A DNA stretch of 64,000 bases from Acidobacteriota bacterium (GTDB taxonomy: Bacteria > Acidobacteriota > Terriglobia > Terriglobales > Acidobacteriaceae). The notes under the pieces are model-generated. The model worked only from the letters and a program-made list of their open reading frames with translations. It was not told the DNA's origin and made no database searches. The first letter of the stretch is position 1. Each line of letters begins with the position of its first letter. Positions 51,682-59,380 of the stretch are shown here, one piece after another. Made by a program: the position numbers and the translations under genes. The stretch covers positions 108,029-172,028 of the forward strand of contig JAJYVF010000007.1 in assembly GCA_021792135.1 (NCBI GenBank), given 5' to 3'.

Positions 51682-52878
51682 TTACCGTCCGAAATTGCCC
51701 GCGTTGCCCATGGAAAAGATGGGCAAATACAGCGCGATCAGAATTGTAACCACCACCACGCCCATCACGATCAGAATTGCCGGCTCAATCAGCGCCAGCG
51801 CCGCGGTCAGAGCCGTCTGCACATCTTCCTCAAAGAATTCGGCCACCGAGTTCAGCATCTGCGGCAGCGCGCCCGTCGACTCTCCGACATCGATCATCTC
51901 CGTGGACAAAGCGGGGAAGACCCTGGTTCCTTCCAGACTACTTGCCAGTCCCTTGCCCTCGCGCACGCTGGTGACCGATGAAAAGACGGCTTTGCTGATG
52001 CGTTTGCTCGTAATCGACCGCGCCGCCGTCTCCAGCGAGGGTACCAGCGGAATACCTCCGCTCAGCAGCGTCGACAGGGTGCGGGCAAACATGGCCACCT
52101 GGTACTTGAGCCATATCTTGCCAAACACCGGCACAGCGATCCGGAAGCGGTCGATCTGGTCGGCTCCGGTCTCGCTCTTGCCCCAGCGCCACAGACCGAA
52201 CCCAGTCAGCGCCAGCGCCGGCAGGATATAGAAGATATAGCGCTGGGCGCCCTGGCCCAGCGCCAGCATGGCCAGGGTGATCGAGGGCAGCGTCGTCCCG
52301 ATCTGGTCGTAGAGCTTGGCAAACTGCGGCACCACGAAGGTGATCATGAAGATGAACATGCCGAAGACCAGCGTAATCAGCAGCGCCGGGTAGATCAGCG
52401 AGGCCTTCAGCTTCTTGCGAAACGCCAGCGACACGCGCTGGAACGAAAGATAGCGACCGAGCACCTCTTCGAGGTTGCCGCTGCGCTCGCCCGCCAGCAG
52501 CGTGGTCGTGTACATCAGCGGAAAGCCGCCCTGTGCCTCGAAGGCCGTGGAGATGGACTCGCCCGTTCGCACCCGGGCGACCACGTTCTGCAGCTGCCCG
52601 GCGAAGTTGGCGTTCTTCTGGCCCCTGGCCAGCATCTCCAGAGAGCCCAGGATCGGCACGCCGGCCTTGATCAGCGTGAGAAACTGCTGATTGAAAATGA
52701 GAAAGGTCTCCAGTTTGGCCTTGCGCGCCCCACCGGTCATGCCCCGGGGCTTTACCGAATAGACGTAATACCCAGCCTGCGAGAAGCGCTGCCGCAGCTC
52801 CTCGGCTGTGGCCGCCGCCTGCACCTGCTCCTGCACGTGGCCGCGCTCGTCGGCCAGCTTGATCACAAATTCAGCCAT
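51682..52878 (-). CDS. Inner-membrane platform protein (GspF/PilC family)
   Basis: A 398-residue polytopic protein with two T2SF domains. The first shows FLTLIKAGVPILGSLEMLAR and ALLAGERSGNLEEVL-like residues (TTTLLAGERSGNLEEVLGRY), the second FARTLSTLLSGGIPLVPSLE and DVGESTGALPQMLNSVAEFF. Three membrane segments are visible (near residues 170, 220 and 370). GspF/PilC is the base on which the ATPase turns to push pilin subunits. The start ATG at 52878 is followed by a beta-rich ubiquitin-like N-terminal region (EFVIKLADERGHVQEQVQAA). It is the first gene of the secretion/pilus operon, 91 bases downstream of the Ycf48-like gene. Confidence 0.93.
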   Translation of the reverse strand: MAEFVIKLADERGHVQEQVQAAATAEELRQRFSQAGYYVYSVKPRGMTGGARKAKLETFLIFNQQFLTLIKAGVPILGSLEMLARGQKNANFAGQLQNVVARVRTGESISTAFEAQGGFPLMYTTTLLAGERSGNLEEVLGRYLSFQRVSLAFRKKLKASLIYPALLITLVFGMFIFMITFVVPQFAKLYDQIGTTLPSITLAMLALGQGAQRYIFYILPALALTGFGLWRWGKSETGADQIDRFRIAVPVFGKIWLKYQVAMFARTLSTLLSGGIPLVPSLETAARSITSKRISKAVFSSVTSVREGKGLASSLEGTRVFPALSTEMIDVGESTGALPQMLNSVAEFFEEDVQTALTAALALIEPAILIVMGVVVVTILIALYLPIFSMGNAGNFGR

Positions 52879-52968
52879 GGAAATACCCGCCGTTACTGCC
52901 GTACGGCGTAAGAACCTCTATGAAAGCCTAGCAGTTCGAGGACTAGACGCGCGGGGGACTCGAAATGC

Positions 52969-54069
52969 TCATCTTTTCAGACGATCCGGATCGAGCTTCG
53001 CAATTTGGCCATTGGGCCCCACCACCCACGGGAGGCTCAGGGCGTTCCAGTTGCCGTTGTCGAGGGTCTGCCAGGTCCTGCCGTCATCGTAGCTGATGTC
53101 AGAGCCGTTCGTCCCCACCGCAATCCAGGCCCCGGCCGCAGCGTCCCAGGCCACCGCGGAACGGTAACCGTGAGGAGGCTGGGCGGCCCTCGCCCACTGG
53201 CCCATCTGCGACCGCCAGCGAGCAGCCGAGCCCGCTGTTTGAGCTGCCTTCCCGTAGTCGCCACCGACGGCGACCGCATCCACCATTCCGGCATCGGCCC
53301 CCAGCGAGAAGATACCGGCTGAGGCAGCATCTCCGGCCAGGGGTAGTTCTTCGCGACTGAAGGCCATCGCGCTCCGCAAGCAGCCTGCCGGATCGGTCTG
53401 AGCGTGCGCCATGCTGCAGCTCATGCCGCCCGTGTACAGCCAGGGACCGCCCGGCCCGCTGGTGCCAAACCACGGAAGCCCTGAACCATCCAGCAGGAGT
53501 GCCGAATTGCTGGCGGCAAAGGCTCCGATCCTGGCCGCGCCCGCTTCCAGCCCGGGTGCATTCACGCGCTCCCAGGTCATTCCCCGGTTCAGCGTGAAGA
53601 ACAGGGCAAAGCGTCCGCCGACCGGATCGCCGAGGAGGAATCCTCGGGCCTTCCCATGAAACGCTATCGCGTCCCAAAACCCATCCTTGTCCGGATTGGT
53701 ATAGAGCAACGTCCAGTGTGAGCACCCATCCGTCGTCCTGTACAGTCGCGACTGATCCCCGGGTCCGCTCGACATTGCGATGGCCGTGTTTTCGTCCCAG
53801 GCCCAGATCCCTCGAAGATCCAGCATCTCCGCCCCCGGAGGCATCGCGCAGCTTTGCCATTCGTAGCCGCCGTCCTCGGTACGCAGAGCGGTGCCATTCG
53901 TACCGCTGGCCCACCCCACCCCGCCGCCCACGGCGTGGATGCCGCGCAGCCCCGCCCTGGTCCCGCTCTTCTCCATCACCCAGGGGCCGGATGTCTGGTG
54001 GAGAGTCTGACCGTATGCCGACGCGAGGAGAATCAGGAAGGCCAGCGCGAAAAGTCGGCGAGAGTTCAT
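52969..54069 (-). CDS. Exported Ycf48/BNR-repeat beta-propeller protein
   Basis: A 366-residue protein with an N-terminal signal peptide (LFALAFLILLASAYG). The rest contains repeated beta-propeller units of the Ycf48/sialidase-like type: GIHAVGGGVGWASGTNGTAL, RTEDGGYEWQ, LYRTTDGCSHWTLL and SYDDGRTWQTLDNGNWNALS, in which the DGG.W motif is an Asp-box-like (BNR) turn. Such exported propellers are common in acidobacteria and bind proteins or sugars; an enzymatic role is unlikely because no catalytic sialidase residues are evident. It lies just upstream of the secretion operon on the same strand, so it could be a secreted substrate or an unrelated neighbour. Confidence 0.75.
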   Translation of the reverse strand: MNSRRLFALAFLILLASAYGQTLHQTSGPWVMEKSGTRAGLRGIHAVGGGVGWASGTNGTALRTEDGGYEWQSCAMPPGAEMLDLRGIWAWDENTAIAMSSGPGDQSRLYRTTDGCSHWTLLYTNPDKDGFWDAIAFHGKARGFLLGDPVGGRFALFFTLNRGMTWERVNAPGLEAGAARIGAFAASNSALLLDGSGLPWFGTSGPGGPWLYTGGMSCSMAHAQTDPAGCLRSAMAFSREELPLAGDAASAGIFSLGADAGMVDAVAVGGDYGKAAQTAGSAARWRSQMGQWARAAQPPHGYRSAVAWDAAAGAWIAVGTNGSDISYDDGRTWQTLDNGNWNALSLPWVVGPNGQIAKLDPDRLKR

Positions 54070-54105
54070 CGGCCAGTAGGATATAGCCAGAGGATTTAGG
54101 CGCGC

Positions 54106-54798
54106 TTAAACCGGCGGTGCTCCCTCCACGACATGCACCCCAGGCGGCGGAACGAACGCAAAGGCCGAGGCCGGGGCCGGCACGTTGCCCTGTTCCCCGC
54201 TGAAGTCGAAGCTGTTCGTTACTCCGTCCGTTTCCTGGATCGTCATCTGCCGGATGATGCCGTCCACCGTCACGGTGAGCTTCAGAGCGGACACCCTTTG
54301 CTCCATTCCCTTTGGTACGCCCGCCAGCACGAACTCGCCATTGCTTTCGGGAGTCATGGTCAGCCCGCTCAGCTCCTTCTCGAGATCCGTATGCCCCAGC
54401 AGGAAGCGCAGCGGCGAGCGCAGATCGTCGAGCTTCTTTTCGCTCACCTTCTGTGCCTCGCTCTGCCCCGGAGAGTAGAAGTATCCGTCGCGTCCGTCCA
54501 GGATGAACAGCTTGCCGTCGGGATCGGTGTAGGTCCAGCGCATCCTGCCCGGCCTTCTCAGCAGCAGGACGCCGGACTCCTTCCGGTGCATGCCGATGCC
54601 GTCATAGTGCTGCACAAAGTGGACTTCGAGCGAGCGCAGCGAGTTGTAGTGATGATCCACACGTGCCGCCAGTTGCGCTGCCGTCAGCTCGGCCCTCGCC
54701 CGTACAGCGCCGGCCACAACCGCCGCACATGCCATCAACAAAAACCGCCGGCAGAGCCATCCCCGCCGGCGGTTCCTGTTGATTCTGCGCAGGATCAC
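54106..54798 (-). CDS. LolA-like outer-membrane lipoprotein carrier
   Basis: A 230-residue protein with a twin-arginine-like but probably Sec signal peptide (LCRRFLLMACAAVVAGAVRA, cut near ARA). The mature part resembles LolA: LAARVDHHYNSLRSLEVHFV near the start, GVLLLRRPGRMRWTYTDPDG in the middle, and LTVTVDGIIRQMTIQETDGV near the end. LolA carries lipoproteins across the periplasm from LolCDE to the outer membrane; homologues of this sub-type also deliver other hydrophobic molecules. The start ATG overlaps the stop of the pilin gene by four bases, so it is co-expressed with the pilin, an uncommon pairing. The N-terminal 16 residues are Arg-rich, and a start at the ATG for LLMACAAV is also possible. 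Confidence 0.8.
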   Translation of the reverse strand: MILRRINRNRRRGWLCRRFLLMACAAVVAGAVRARAELTAAQLAARVDHHYNSLRSLEVHFVQHYDGIGMHRKESGVLLLRRPGRMRWTYTDPDGKLFILDGRDGYFYSPGQSEAQKVSEKKLDDLRSPLRFLLGHTDLEKELSGLTMTPESNGEFVLAGVPKGMEQRVSALKLTVTVDGIIRQMTIQETDGVTNSFDFSGEQGNVPAPASAFAFVPPPGVHVVEGAPPV

Positions 54799-55313
54799 TG
54801 AATCGGTACCGTGCAGTTCGTCCCCCCGGAAGGATCTGACCTGATCTCGCCGCTCATATCGATGCAGAAGCCCCGGTGTCCTGTCTTGCCCACCGCCTGC
54901 GGCACCGCCGTCGCCTCAAACCCGGTATACATGTCCTGGTTATTCACGGTAGTCTTGGTGCAGTTGGTGACGTTGAAGGTATAACCGGACTTCTGACCGC
55001 TGGCCAGATCCGACTGCAGCAGCTGCGCGCTCTGGGCGCTCGGCGGCCCGGACGAAGCGTTTCCCCCCAGCTGCGCCAGCCCGCAGGCAAATCCGTTGGC
55101 CGGATAGTTCGTCTGATACTGAATTTCCGCCTGATAGATGGCCCGCAGCGACTGGATCGCCGACGTTTCGTTGGCCTGGCTCTTCAGGTTCATCATGTTG
55201 GGAATGGCGATGAGCATCAGGATCAGCATGATCGAAATCACGATCAGCAGTTCCATCAGCGTGAATCCGGCGTCGCTGTGCCGCGTCCGCCTGTGCTCTC
55301 TGGTCGACTTCAT
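54795..55313 (-). CDS. Type IV pilin (major pilin-like, PilA family)
   Basis: A 172-residue prepilin. The N-terminus has a leader of 15 residues ending in Gly, then FTLMELLIVISIMLILMLIA, with Phe1 and Glu5 after the predicted prepilin-peptidase cut. The globular part has ETSAIQSLRAIYQAEIQYQT and about four cysteines (CGLAQLGG, a VTNCTKTTV segment, RGFCIDM and NCTVP), likely forming disulfides that close the D-region. It could be a pilus subunit or a major pseudopilin for the secretion machine encoded nearby. It is the first gene of a transcript that continues with LolA. Its promoter should lie in the 182-base gap to the divergent cNMP-domain gene, but no hexamers stood out. Confidence 0.87.
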   Translation of the reverse strand: MKSTREHRRTRHSDAGFTLMELLIVISIMLILMLIAIPNMMNLKSQANETSAIQSLRAIYQAEIQYQTNYPANGFACGLAQLGGNASSGPPSAQSAQLLQSDLASGQKSGYTFNVTNCTKTTVNNQDMYTGFEATAVPQAVGKTGHRGFCIDMSGEIRSDPSGGTNCTVPIQ

Positions 55314-55465
55314 AGCTGGATATCTTCCCTGCGTGGTAAATCGTACCGCAAATTCAGAGACGATGCTGTGCCGATTCGCCCTGTCCGCTTACACGCAGTT
55401 TCGTTCCGGTTTGCAATAGAACCAGACGCGCGCCGAACCCTTTTCGCTCACGCATACCACTAAAT

Positions 55466-55481
55466 GGTGATGGCGATCACA
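55466..55481. promoter_or_regulatory. CRP/FNR-like palindrome between pilin and cNMP-domain genes
   Basis: GGTGA-N6-TCACA (55466-55481) differs from the E. coli CRP core TGTGA-N6-TCACA by one base, and the inner GTGAT/ATCAC arms are perfect. It lies about 40 bases before the ATG of the cNMP-domain gene and about 155 bases upstream of the divergent pilin. It may be a site for a separate CRP/FNR-type regulator, because the adjacent protein has no DNA-binding domain. Confidence 0.42.
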
Positions 55482-55522
55482 TCCCGATCTCCAGGGTGTC
55501 GTGCAGTATAGGCATTACTTCC

Positions 55523-56035
55523 ATGCTTTCCTCACAAAAATCGCACAATGCCGGTCGGCGCACCGGAGGCCCAATCCAGATTTCGACAGGTCGGGAGCCC
55601 ATCAACGTGACTGATAATCTCGCCCAGGAGCTCGATCGCATGGCCCGCCCAGTTGCTTTTGCAGCGGGAGTCGAGCTTTTCCACTGTGGAGATCCGGTGG
55701 CAGCGGTTTACACCGTCCGCCGGGGCAAAGTCTCGCTTGTCTGGTCCGCAGCCGACAAGCCGTATCCCATCGGCCTGCTCGGGCCAGGAAGCATCATCGG
55801 ATTGCCCGCTGCCCTGAACGGGACCTACAGCGTGGGCGCCTGCGCCGCCGAAGACTCCGAACTCGGCTTTATCCCGGCCGATCGCGTCGTGGAGGTGCTC
55901 CAGGCCAATCCCCGCCTGTGCCTGGCGGCCATGAAGCTCGTGGGGCAGGAACTGGCGCGGCTGCGGAGCACCATCATGCACATTGCCGAAACCCGTGCAT
56001 GGGAACAGGCCGAGGAGAAGCCGGAACGCTCCTGA
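55523..56035 (+). CDS. Cyclic-nucleotide-binding-domain protein lacking an HTH
   Basis: From ATG 55523 the protein has 170 residues. It has one cNMP-binding (cupin-like) domain of the CRP/FNR superfamily: GVELFHCGDPVAAVYTVRRG, VSLVWSAADKPYPIGLLGPG, SIIGLPAALN and the following helix that in CRP joins the effector domain to the DNA-binding domain (CLAAMKLVGQELARLRSTIM). The chain ends about 15 residues later, so the winged-helix domain of CRP is absent. The cNMP-binding arginine is not clearly present, so the ligand is uncertain. It could act as a dimerising partner or as a sensor protein. A GTG at 55496 is an alternative start. The strand is opposite to that of the pilin gene. Confidence 0.78.
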   Translation: MLSSQKSHNAGRRTGGPIQISTGREPINVTDNLAQELDRMARPVAFAAGVELFHCGDPVAAVYTVRRGKVSLVWSAADKPYPIGLLGPGSIIGLPAALNGTYSVGACAAEDSELGFIPADRVVEVLQANPRLCLAAMKLVGQELARLRSTIMHIAETRAWEQAEEKPERS

Positions 56036-56106
56036 GCCGCTGACTTCCCTTCGTGGCCCATGCGCTCCCCCCAAAGAACGGCACGGTTCCTCTGTCGGCC
56101 CCGCTC

Positions 56107-56523
56107 CTAGGAAGACAGCAGAACGACGGCTACCAGCGAGAAGAAAATCCCGAGAAGCTGCAGGTGCGTAATGGACTCATGCAGCACCAGGGGAACCAGC
56201 GCGATCACCACCACCGGATAGAGTGCTGTCAGCGGCGCAACAATCGAGGCTTTCCCCCCGGATTTCAGCGCTGCAAACAGCGCCCATGCGCCCAGGGCAT
56301 TCAGGAAGCCGCTCAGCAGCGCCCACGTCAGGTTCCATCCTGAGTAGTGCAGCACCGATCTTCCCGGATAGAAGAGCGGCTCCAGCAGCATGAACCCTGC
56401 CACCAGCCAGATCAGCGAGGATTCGGCTGAGATGTAGTTGGTCGACAGCTTCTGAAGAAGGCCGACGACACCCCAAGCCAGCAGGGTGATCGCCGCAAAC
56501 CATAACCAGGCAGATATGTGCAC
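56107..56523 (-). CDS. Half-length EamA/DMT transporter subunit, second of a pair
   Basis: A 138-residue membrane protein with about five hydrophobic segments (LWFAAITLLAWGVVGLLQKL, LIWLVAGFMLLEPLF, LTWALLSGFLNALGAWALFA, LTALYPVVVIALVPLVL, LLGIFFSLVAVVLLSS). This is one EamA repeat; full-length DMT proteins carry two such repeats in about 300 residues. It starts at GTG 56523 with GAGGT six bases before it, eight bases after the stop of a second half-length gene. The two products are homologous and probably assemble as a heterodimer, as in split DMT transporters. It is co-transcribed with the glycosidase and kinase genes, which suggests a sugar or a related metabolite as substrate; that is inference. 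Confidence 0.82.
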   Translation of the reverse strand: MHISAWLWFAAITLLAWGVVGLLQKLSTNYISAESSLIWLVAGFMLLEPLFYPGRSVLHYSGWNLTWALLSGFLNALGAWALFAALKSGGKASIVAPLTALYPVVVIALVPLVLHESITHLQLLGIFFSLVAVVLLSS

Positions 56524-56531
56524 CGATCACC

Positions 56532-56960
56532 TCAGATGGAGAATATGACGAAGGCTGCGGCCGCGAAGGCGAGCCCGATGACCTGTATCGGGCGAATCCG
56601 CTCCCGCAGGACGAGGACCGCCAGCACCACCGTGATCATGGGATACAGCGCCGTCGCGGCGGTGATCAGAGAGGTGTTCCCGCCTGTGTGATACGCGGCA
56701 AACAGGGTCAGGCCGCCAATTCCCGAGAGCACCCCGTTCAGGACCGCATAGCTGATGCCCTTCGGGCTCTTCTCCATCCGGAAGCGGCGCACGATCAGCA
56801 GCGCGATGCAGACCGGCAGGCAGCCGATCGTAAAGAGGAACTGCATGGTCTCAGGCGGGATCTCGCGCGACCCCAGCTTCGACAGCAGTGCCCACGCTCC
56901 CCAGGAAAGAACACAGAGCAGGGAATACCAGAACCACCGGGCCTTCATTGCGTTGTGCAT
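56532..56960 (-). CDS. Half-length EamA/DMT transporter subunit, first of a pair
   Basis: From ATG 56960 (AGGG six bases before it) the protein has 142 residues and about five hydrophobic segments (FWYSLLCVLSWGAWALLSKL, FLFTIGCLPVCIALLI, LNGVLSGIGGLTLFAAYHT, ALYPMITVVLAVLVLRERI, IGLAFAAAAFVIFSI). The conserved TALYP and LRERI/LHESI motifs show that it is a paralogue of the next gene. The longer open frame to 57032 is not used. The start lies ten bases after the glycosidase stop, so it is probably the third gene of a four-gene sugar operon. Two adjacent half-length proteins strongly suggest a heterodimeric transporter. Confidence 0.82.
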   Translation of the reverse strand: MHNAMKARWFWYSLLCVLSWGAWALLSKLGSREIPPETMQFLFTIGCLPVCIALLIVRRFRMEKSPKGISYAVLNGVLSGIGGLTLFAAYHTGGNTSLITAATALYPMITVVLAVLVLRERIRPIQVIGLAFAAAAFVIFSI

Positions 56961-56970
56961 GCGTAACCCT

Positions 56971-59364
56971 TCAGAAGTGAATCGTCCAGTCGACCGGCCC
57001 GCCATTGCTGGCGACAAACCGGAGGCTCGCAAACTCGCCTGCCTGCTTCCAGGTCGCCGGGATCGCCGTGCCCCCCGAGGTCACCTGCACTGCGGCGCTC
57101 GTGTAGCCAGCCGGGATCCTGAACCACAACGTGTAAGGCTGCTGCGGCATGGTGCTCGACTGGCCGCTCATCTCCCTGCCGGCCTCATTCCAGCTCTGGG
57201 CAAGGATCGAATACGTGCCGGAGATATGCCGCGAATTGCCGATCAGCTGGGGGTGGTCTTCTTCCGAATGGATGAAGAGAACGCGGCTGTCGTGCGGCTC
57301 GATGGAAAGGTCGAGCTTACCGGTGTAGACGCCGAGGGGCTTCTGCTGCCAGAAATCGAAGACCACGTATTTGCGGTCCGAAGGCAGGCCAAGTTCATCG
57401 AACCGCAGGCTGCGCTCGGTCGGCTCGCTGCGCCAGTTCGTATCGGCCGCCACGTCATAAACCCCGGCGACGGAGTTCACCTTCAGGTCCAGCACCTCAG
57501 GGTAATGATGAATGTAATAGTCGGCCCTGATGTGCTTGAACGTGTCCCAGCGGGCATCGGTGCCGCGGCTGTATAAATCGATGGGCAGAATGGGCAGGGT
57601 CGGCATGGTTTCCTGCAGAAGCTTCAGCCGTGCAGGGGGCAGCTCGGGCATGACACTGGCCAGCGGATAGACCACGCCGGTAAGGGCCACGTAGGTGACC
57701 AGCGTCCTTGCCTCCGGTGAGGTTACGCCGAAGCCCGTAGCTGGATCTTCCCGCGTGCGTTCCGTTTCGATAGTGACCGCAGGCCGCTTTTTGGCAGCTT
57801 CTGCGACCGACATCGGCTCACCCAGCTCGAGCCCCTCGCCGGGCATGACATAGGTGACCATGTGGTTCAGGAACAGGTTTCCGATGATGGAGCTGAAGAG
57901 GCTGTACATCCCGTGCCAGTTTCCGTACAGGTCCTGCCCGTTGAAATAGGAATTGACATAACCAATAGCGTTCAGCGGCGTTCCCGCAGGGCATTCTTCG
58001 ATGAATCGCTCCGGACCGATGGCCTGGCGAATCACAGCAAAGCGGCTGCGGAAGCTCTGTACGTAATCGGATTTGGAATAGAGGCGGCTGGTATCGACGG
58101 GAGGCGCATAGGCAGGCAATGCGGACTCGCCGTCGAACTTGTAGTAGTCAAAGCCCATGGCGTCGAGCCTGTGGAAGAGAACCTTAAGGAAGGACAGAAC
58201 CTGGGGATTCGAGGAGTCGAGCGCGGGCGTGTCGTAGTCCTCAATCACTCGGCCCTGCCGGTCGTAGAGATACCAGTCCGGATGCTCGGCAAGCGCCGGT
58301 CCATACGCGTTGGGGACCAGCCACACACCGGCCTTGAGTCCCTTTGCATGAATATAGCTGGTCAGCCATTCGGGACCGTGGGGAAAGCGCTCCTTACTCC
58401 AGTTCGAGATCCAGGAGTGGCCAAATGGCTGGTGGGTCGCACGGCTCGAGTCATTATTGTGGGTGTCAAAACCGGGTCCACGGTCATAGCCGTCATCCAG
58501 CACGACATACTCGAAGCCATAGGATTTCAGGTGAGCCGCTAACCAGTCGGTGTTCTCGACAACATCCTTTTCGGTGACTTTTTCGTAGTAGCTGGTCCAG
58601 CTCGACCATACGATGGGCGCCGTCGGAGAGTAGCGGTCGTTGTAGCGCTGATAGAAAGGCACGCCCAGCGTATGGGTGAAATAATCGGGAAAAACCCTGA
58701 TGCTCGCGCTGTCCTTTACAGGGATGGTCAGCCGATATCCATCGGCCTTCGCCGGATCGGACTGCAGAGCGGAATTCGCCCCGTAATCGATGGCAATATC
58801 TGTGTTGCGGTCGAAGAGGCTGTGCATGCCCGCCCCGGAGACATGGCCCAGCGCCATATGCATCACTTCCGGATCGCGCCGCGGCAGGTAGGATTGCCGG
58901 ACCGTGCGCTTACCTCCGTAGGTCGACACGGCCTCATCCGTTCCGATCCACAGCACCGGCTCGCCCTCCGGATCGAGCAGATTGCTGATGGTCCGGGCCG
59001 CAGACGAGGGAGCCCAGCCGGTCAGCATTCCGTGAAAATCAGTGGTGGTGATCGTGAGCCCGTCGGGACGAGCCGTGATCCTCCAGGCGGTGTTGGGGTT
59101 CTGGGTTTCCAGCAGCAGTTCACCGTCGGGGCTCTGGCTCACGGAGAAACGCATGAGGGGATGAATGCCCGAGGGCGTATCTTCGCCGAGCCGGAGATCG
59201 CCGGCGATCACGCCCAGCTTCTCACTGGAAATAGTGAGGGTGCCGCTCTGCGGAGCACACTGGATTGTCCAGCCGCTGGCGGCAAGACAGGTTTGATTCT
59301 GAGCCCTCGAGCCGGGGCAGAAAGCAAAGAAAACCAGCAACAGCAGATTTCCGGTAAGTTTCAT
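56971..59364 (-). CDS. Exported GH36/GH27-like alpha-galactosidase-type glycoside hydrolase
   Basis: From ATG 59364 (GGGGGA before it) the protein has 797 residues with a signal peptide (LTGNLLLLVFFAFCPGSRA, cut near RAQ). An N-terminal beta-sandwich (about residues 25-260) precedes a TIM barrel with FEYVVLDDGYDRGPGF, KGLKAGVWLVPNAYGP and YYKFDGE, where Asp411 is the probable nucleophile, as in the KxDxx motif of clan GH-D. A second conserved block, NSYFNGQDLYGNW, may carry the acid/base. The C-terminal part is a further beta domain. It should remove terminal alpha-linked galactose or a related sugar in the periplasm or outside. The kinase gene ends 16 bases upstream in the same operon. The long open frame beyond 59364 is a shadow of that kinase. 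Confidence 0.82.
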   Translation of the reverse strand: MKLTGNLLLLVFFAFCPGSRAQNQTCLAASGWTIQCAPQSGTLTISSEKLGVIAGDLRLGEDTPSGIHPLMRFSVSQSPDGELLLETQNPNTAWRITARPDGLTITTTDFHGMLTGWAPSSAARTISNLLDPEGEPVLWIGTDEAVSTYGGKRTVRQSYLPRRDPEVMHMALGHVSGAGMHSLFDRNTDIAIDYGANSALQSDPAKADGYRLTIPVKDSASIRVFPDYFTHTLGVPFYQRYNDRYSPTAPIVWSSWTSYYEKVTEKDVVENTDWLAAHLKSYGFEYVVLDDGYDRGPGFDTHNNDSSRATHQPFGHSWISNWSKERFPHGPEWLTSYIHAKGLKAGVWLVPNAYGPALAEHPDWYLYDRQGRVIEDYDTPALDSSNPQVLSFLKVLFHRLDAMGFDYYKFDGESALPAYAPPVDTSRLYSKSDYVQSFRSRFAVIRQAIGPERFIEECPAGTPLNAIGYVNSYFNGQDLYGNWHGMYSLFSSIIGNLFLNHMVTYVMPGEGLELGEPMSVAEAAKKRPAVTIETERTREDPATGFGVTSPEARTLVTYVALTGVVYPLASVMPELPPARLKLLQETMPTLPILPIDLYSRGTDARWDTFKHIRADYYIHHYPEVLDLKVNSVAGVYDVAADTNWRSEPTERSLRFDELGLPSDRKYVVFDFWQQKPLGVYTGKLDLSIEPHDSRVLFIHSEEDHPQLIGNSRHISGTYSILAQSWNEAGREMSGQSSTMPQQPYTLWFRIPAGYTSAAVQVTSGGTAIPATWKQAGEFASLRFVASNGGPVDWTIHF

Positions 59365-59380
59365 CAGTCCCCCATTTTCT

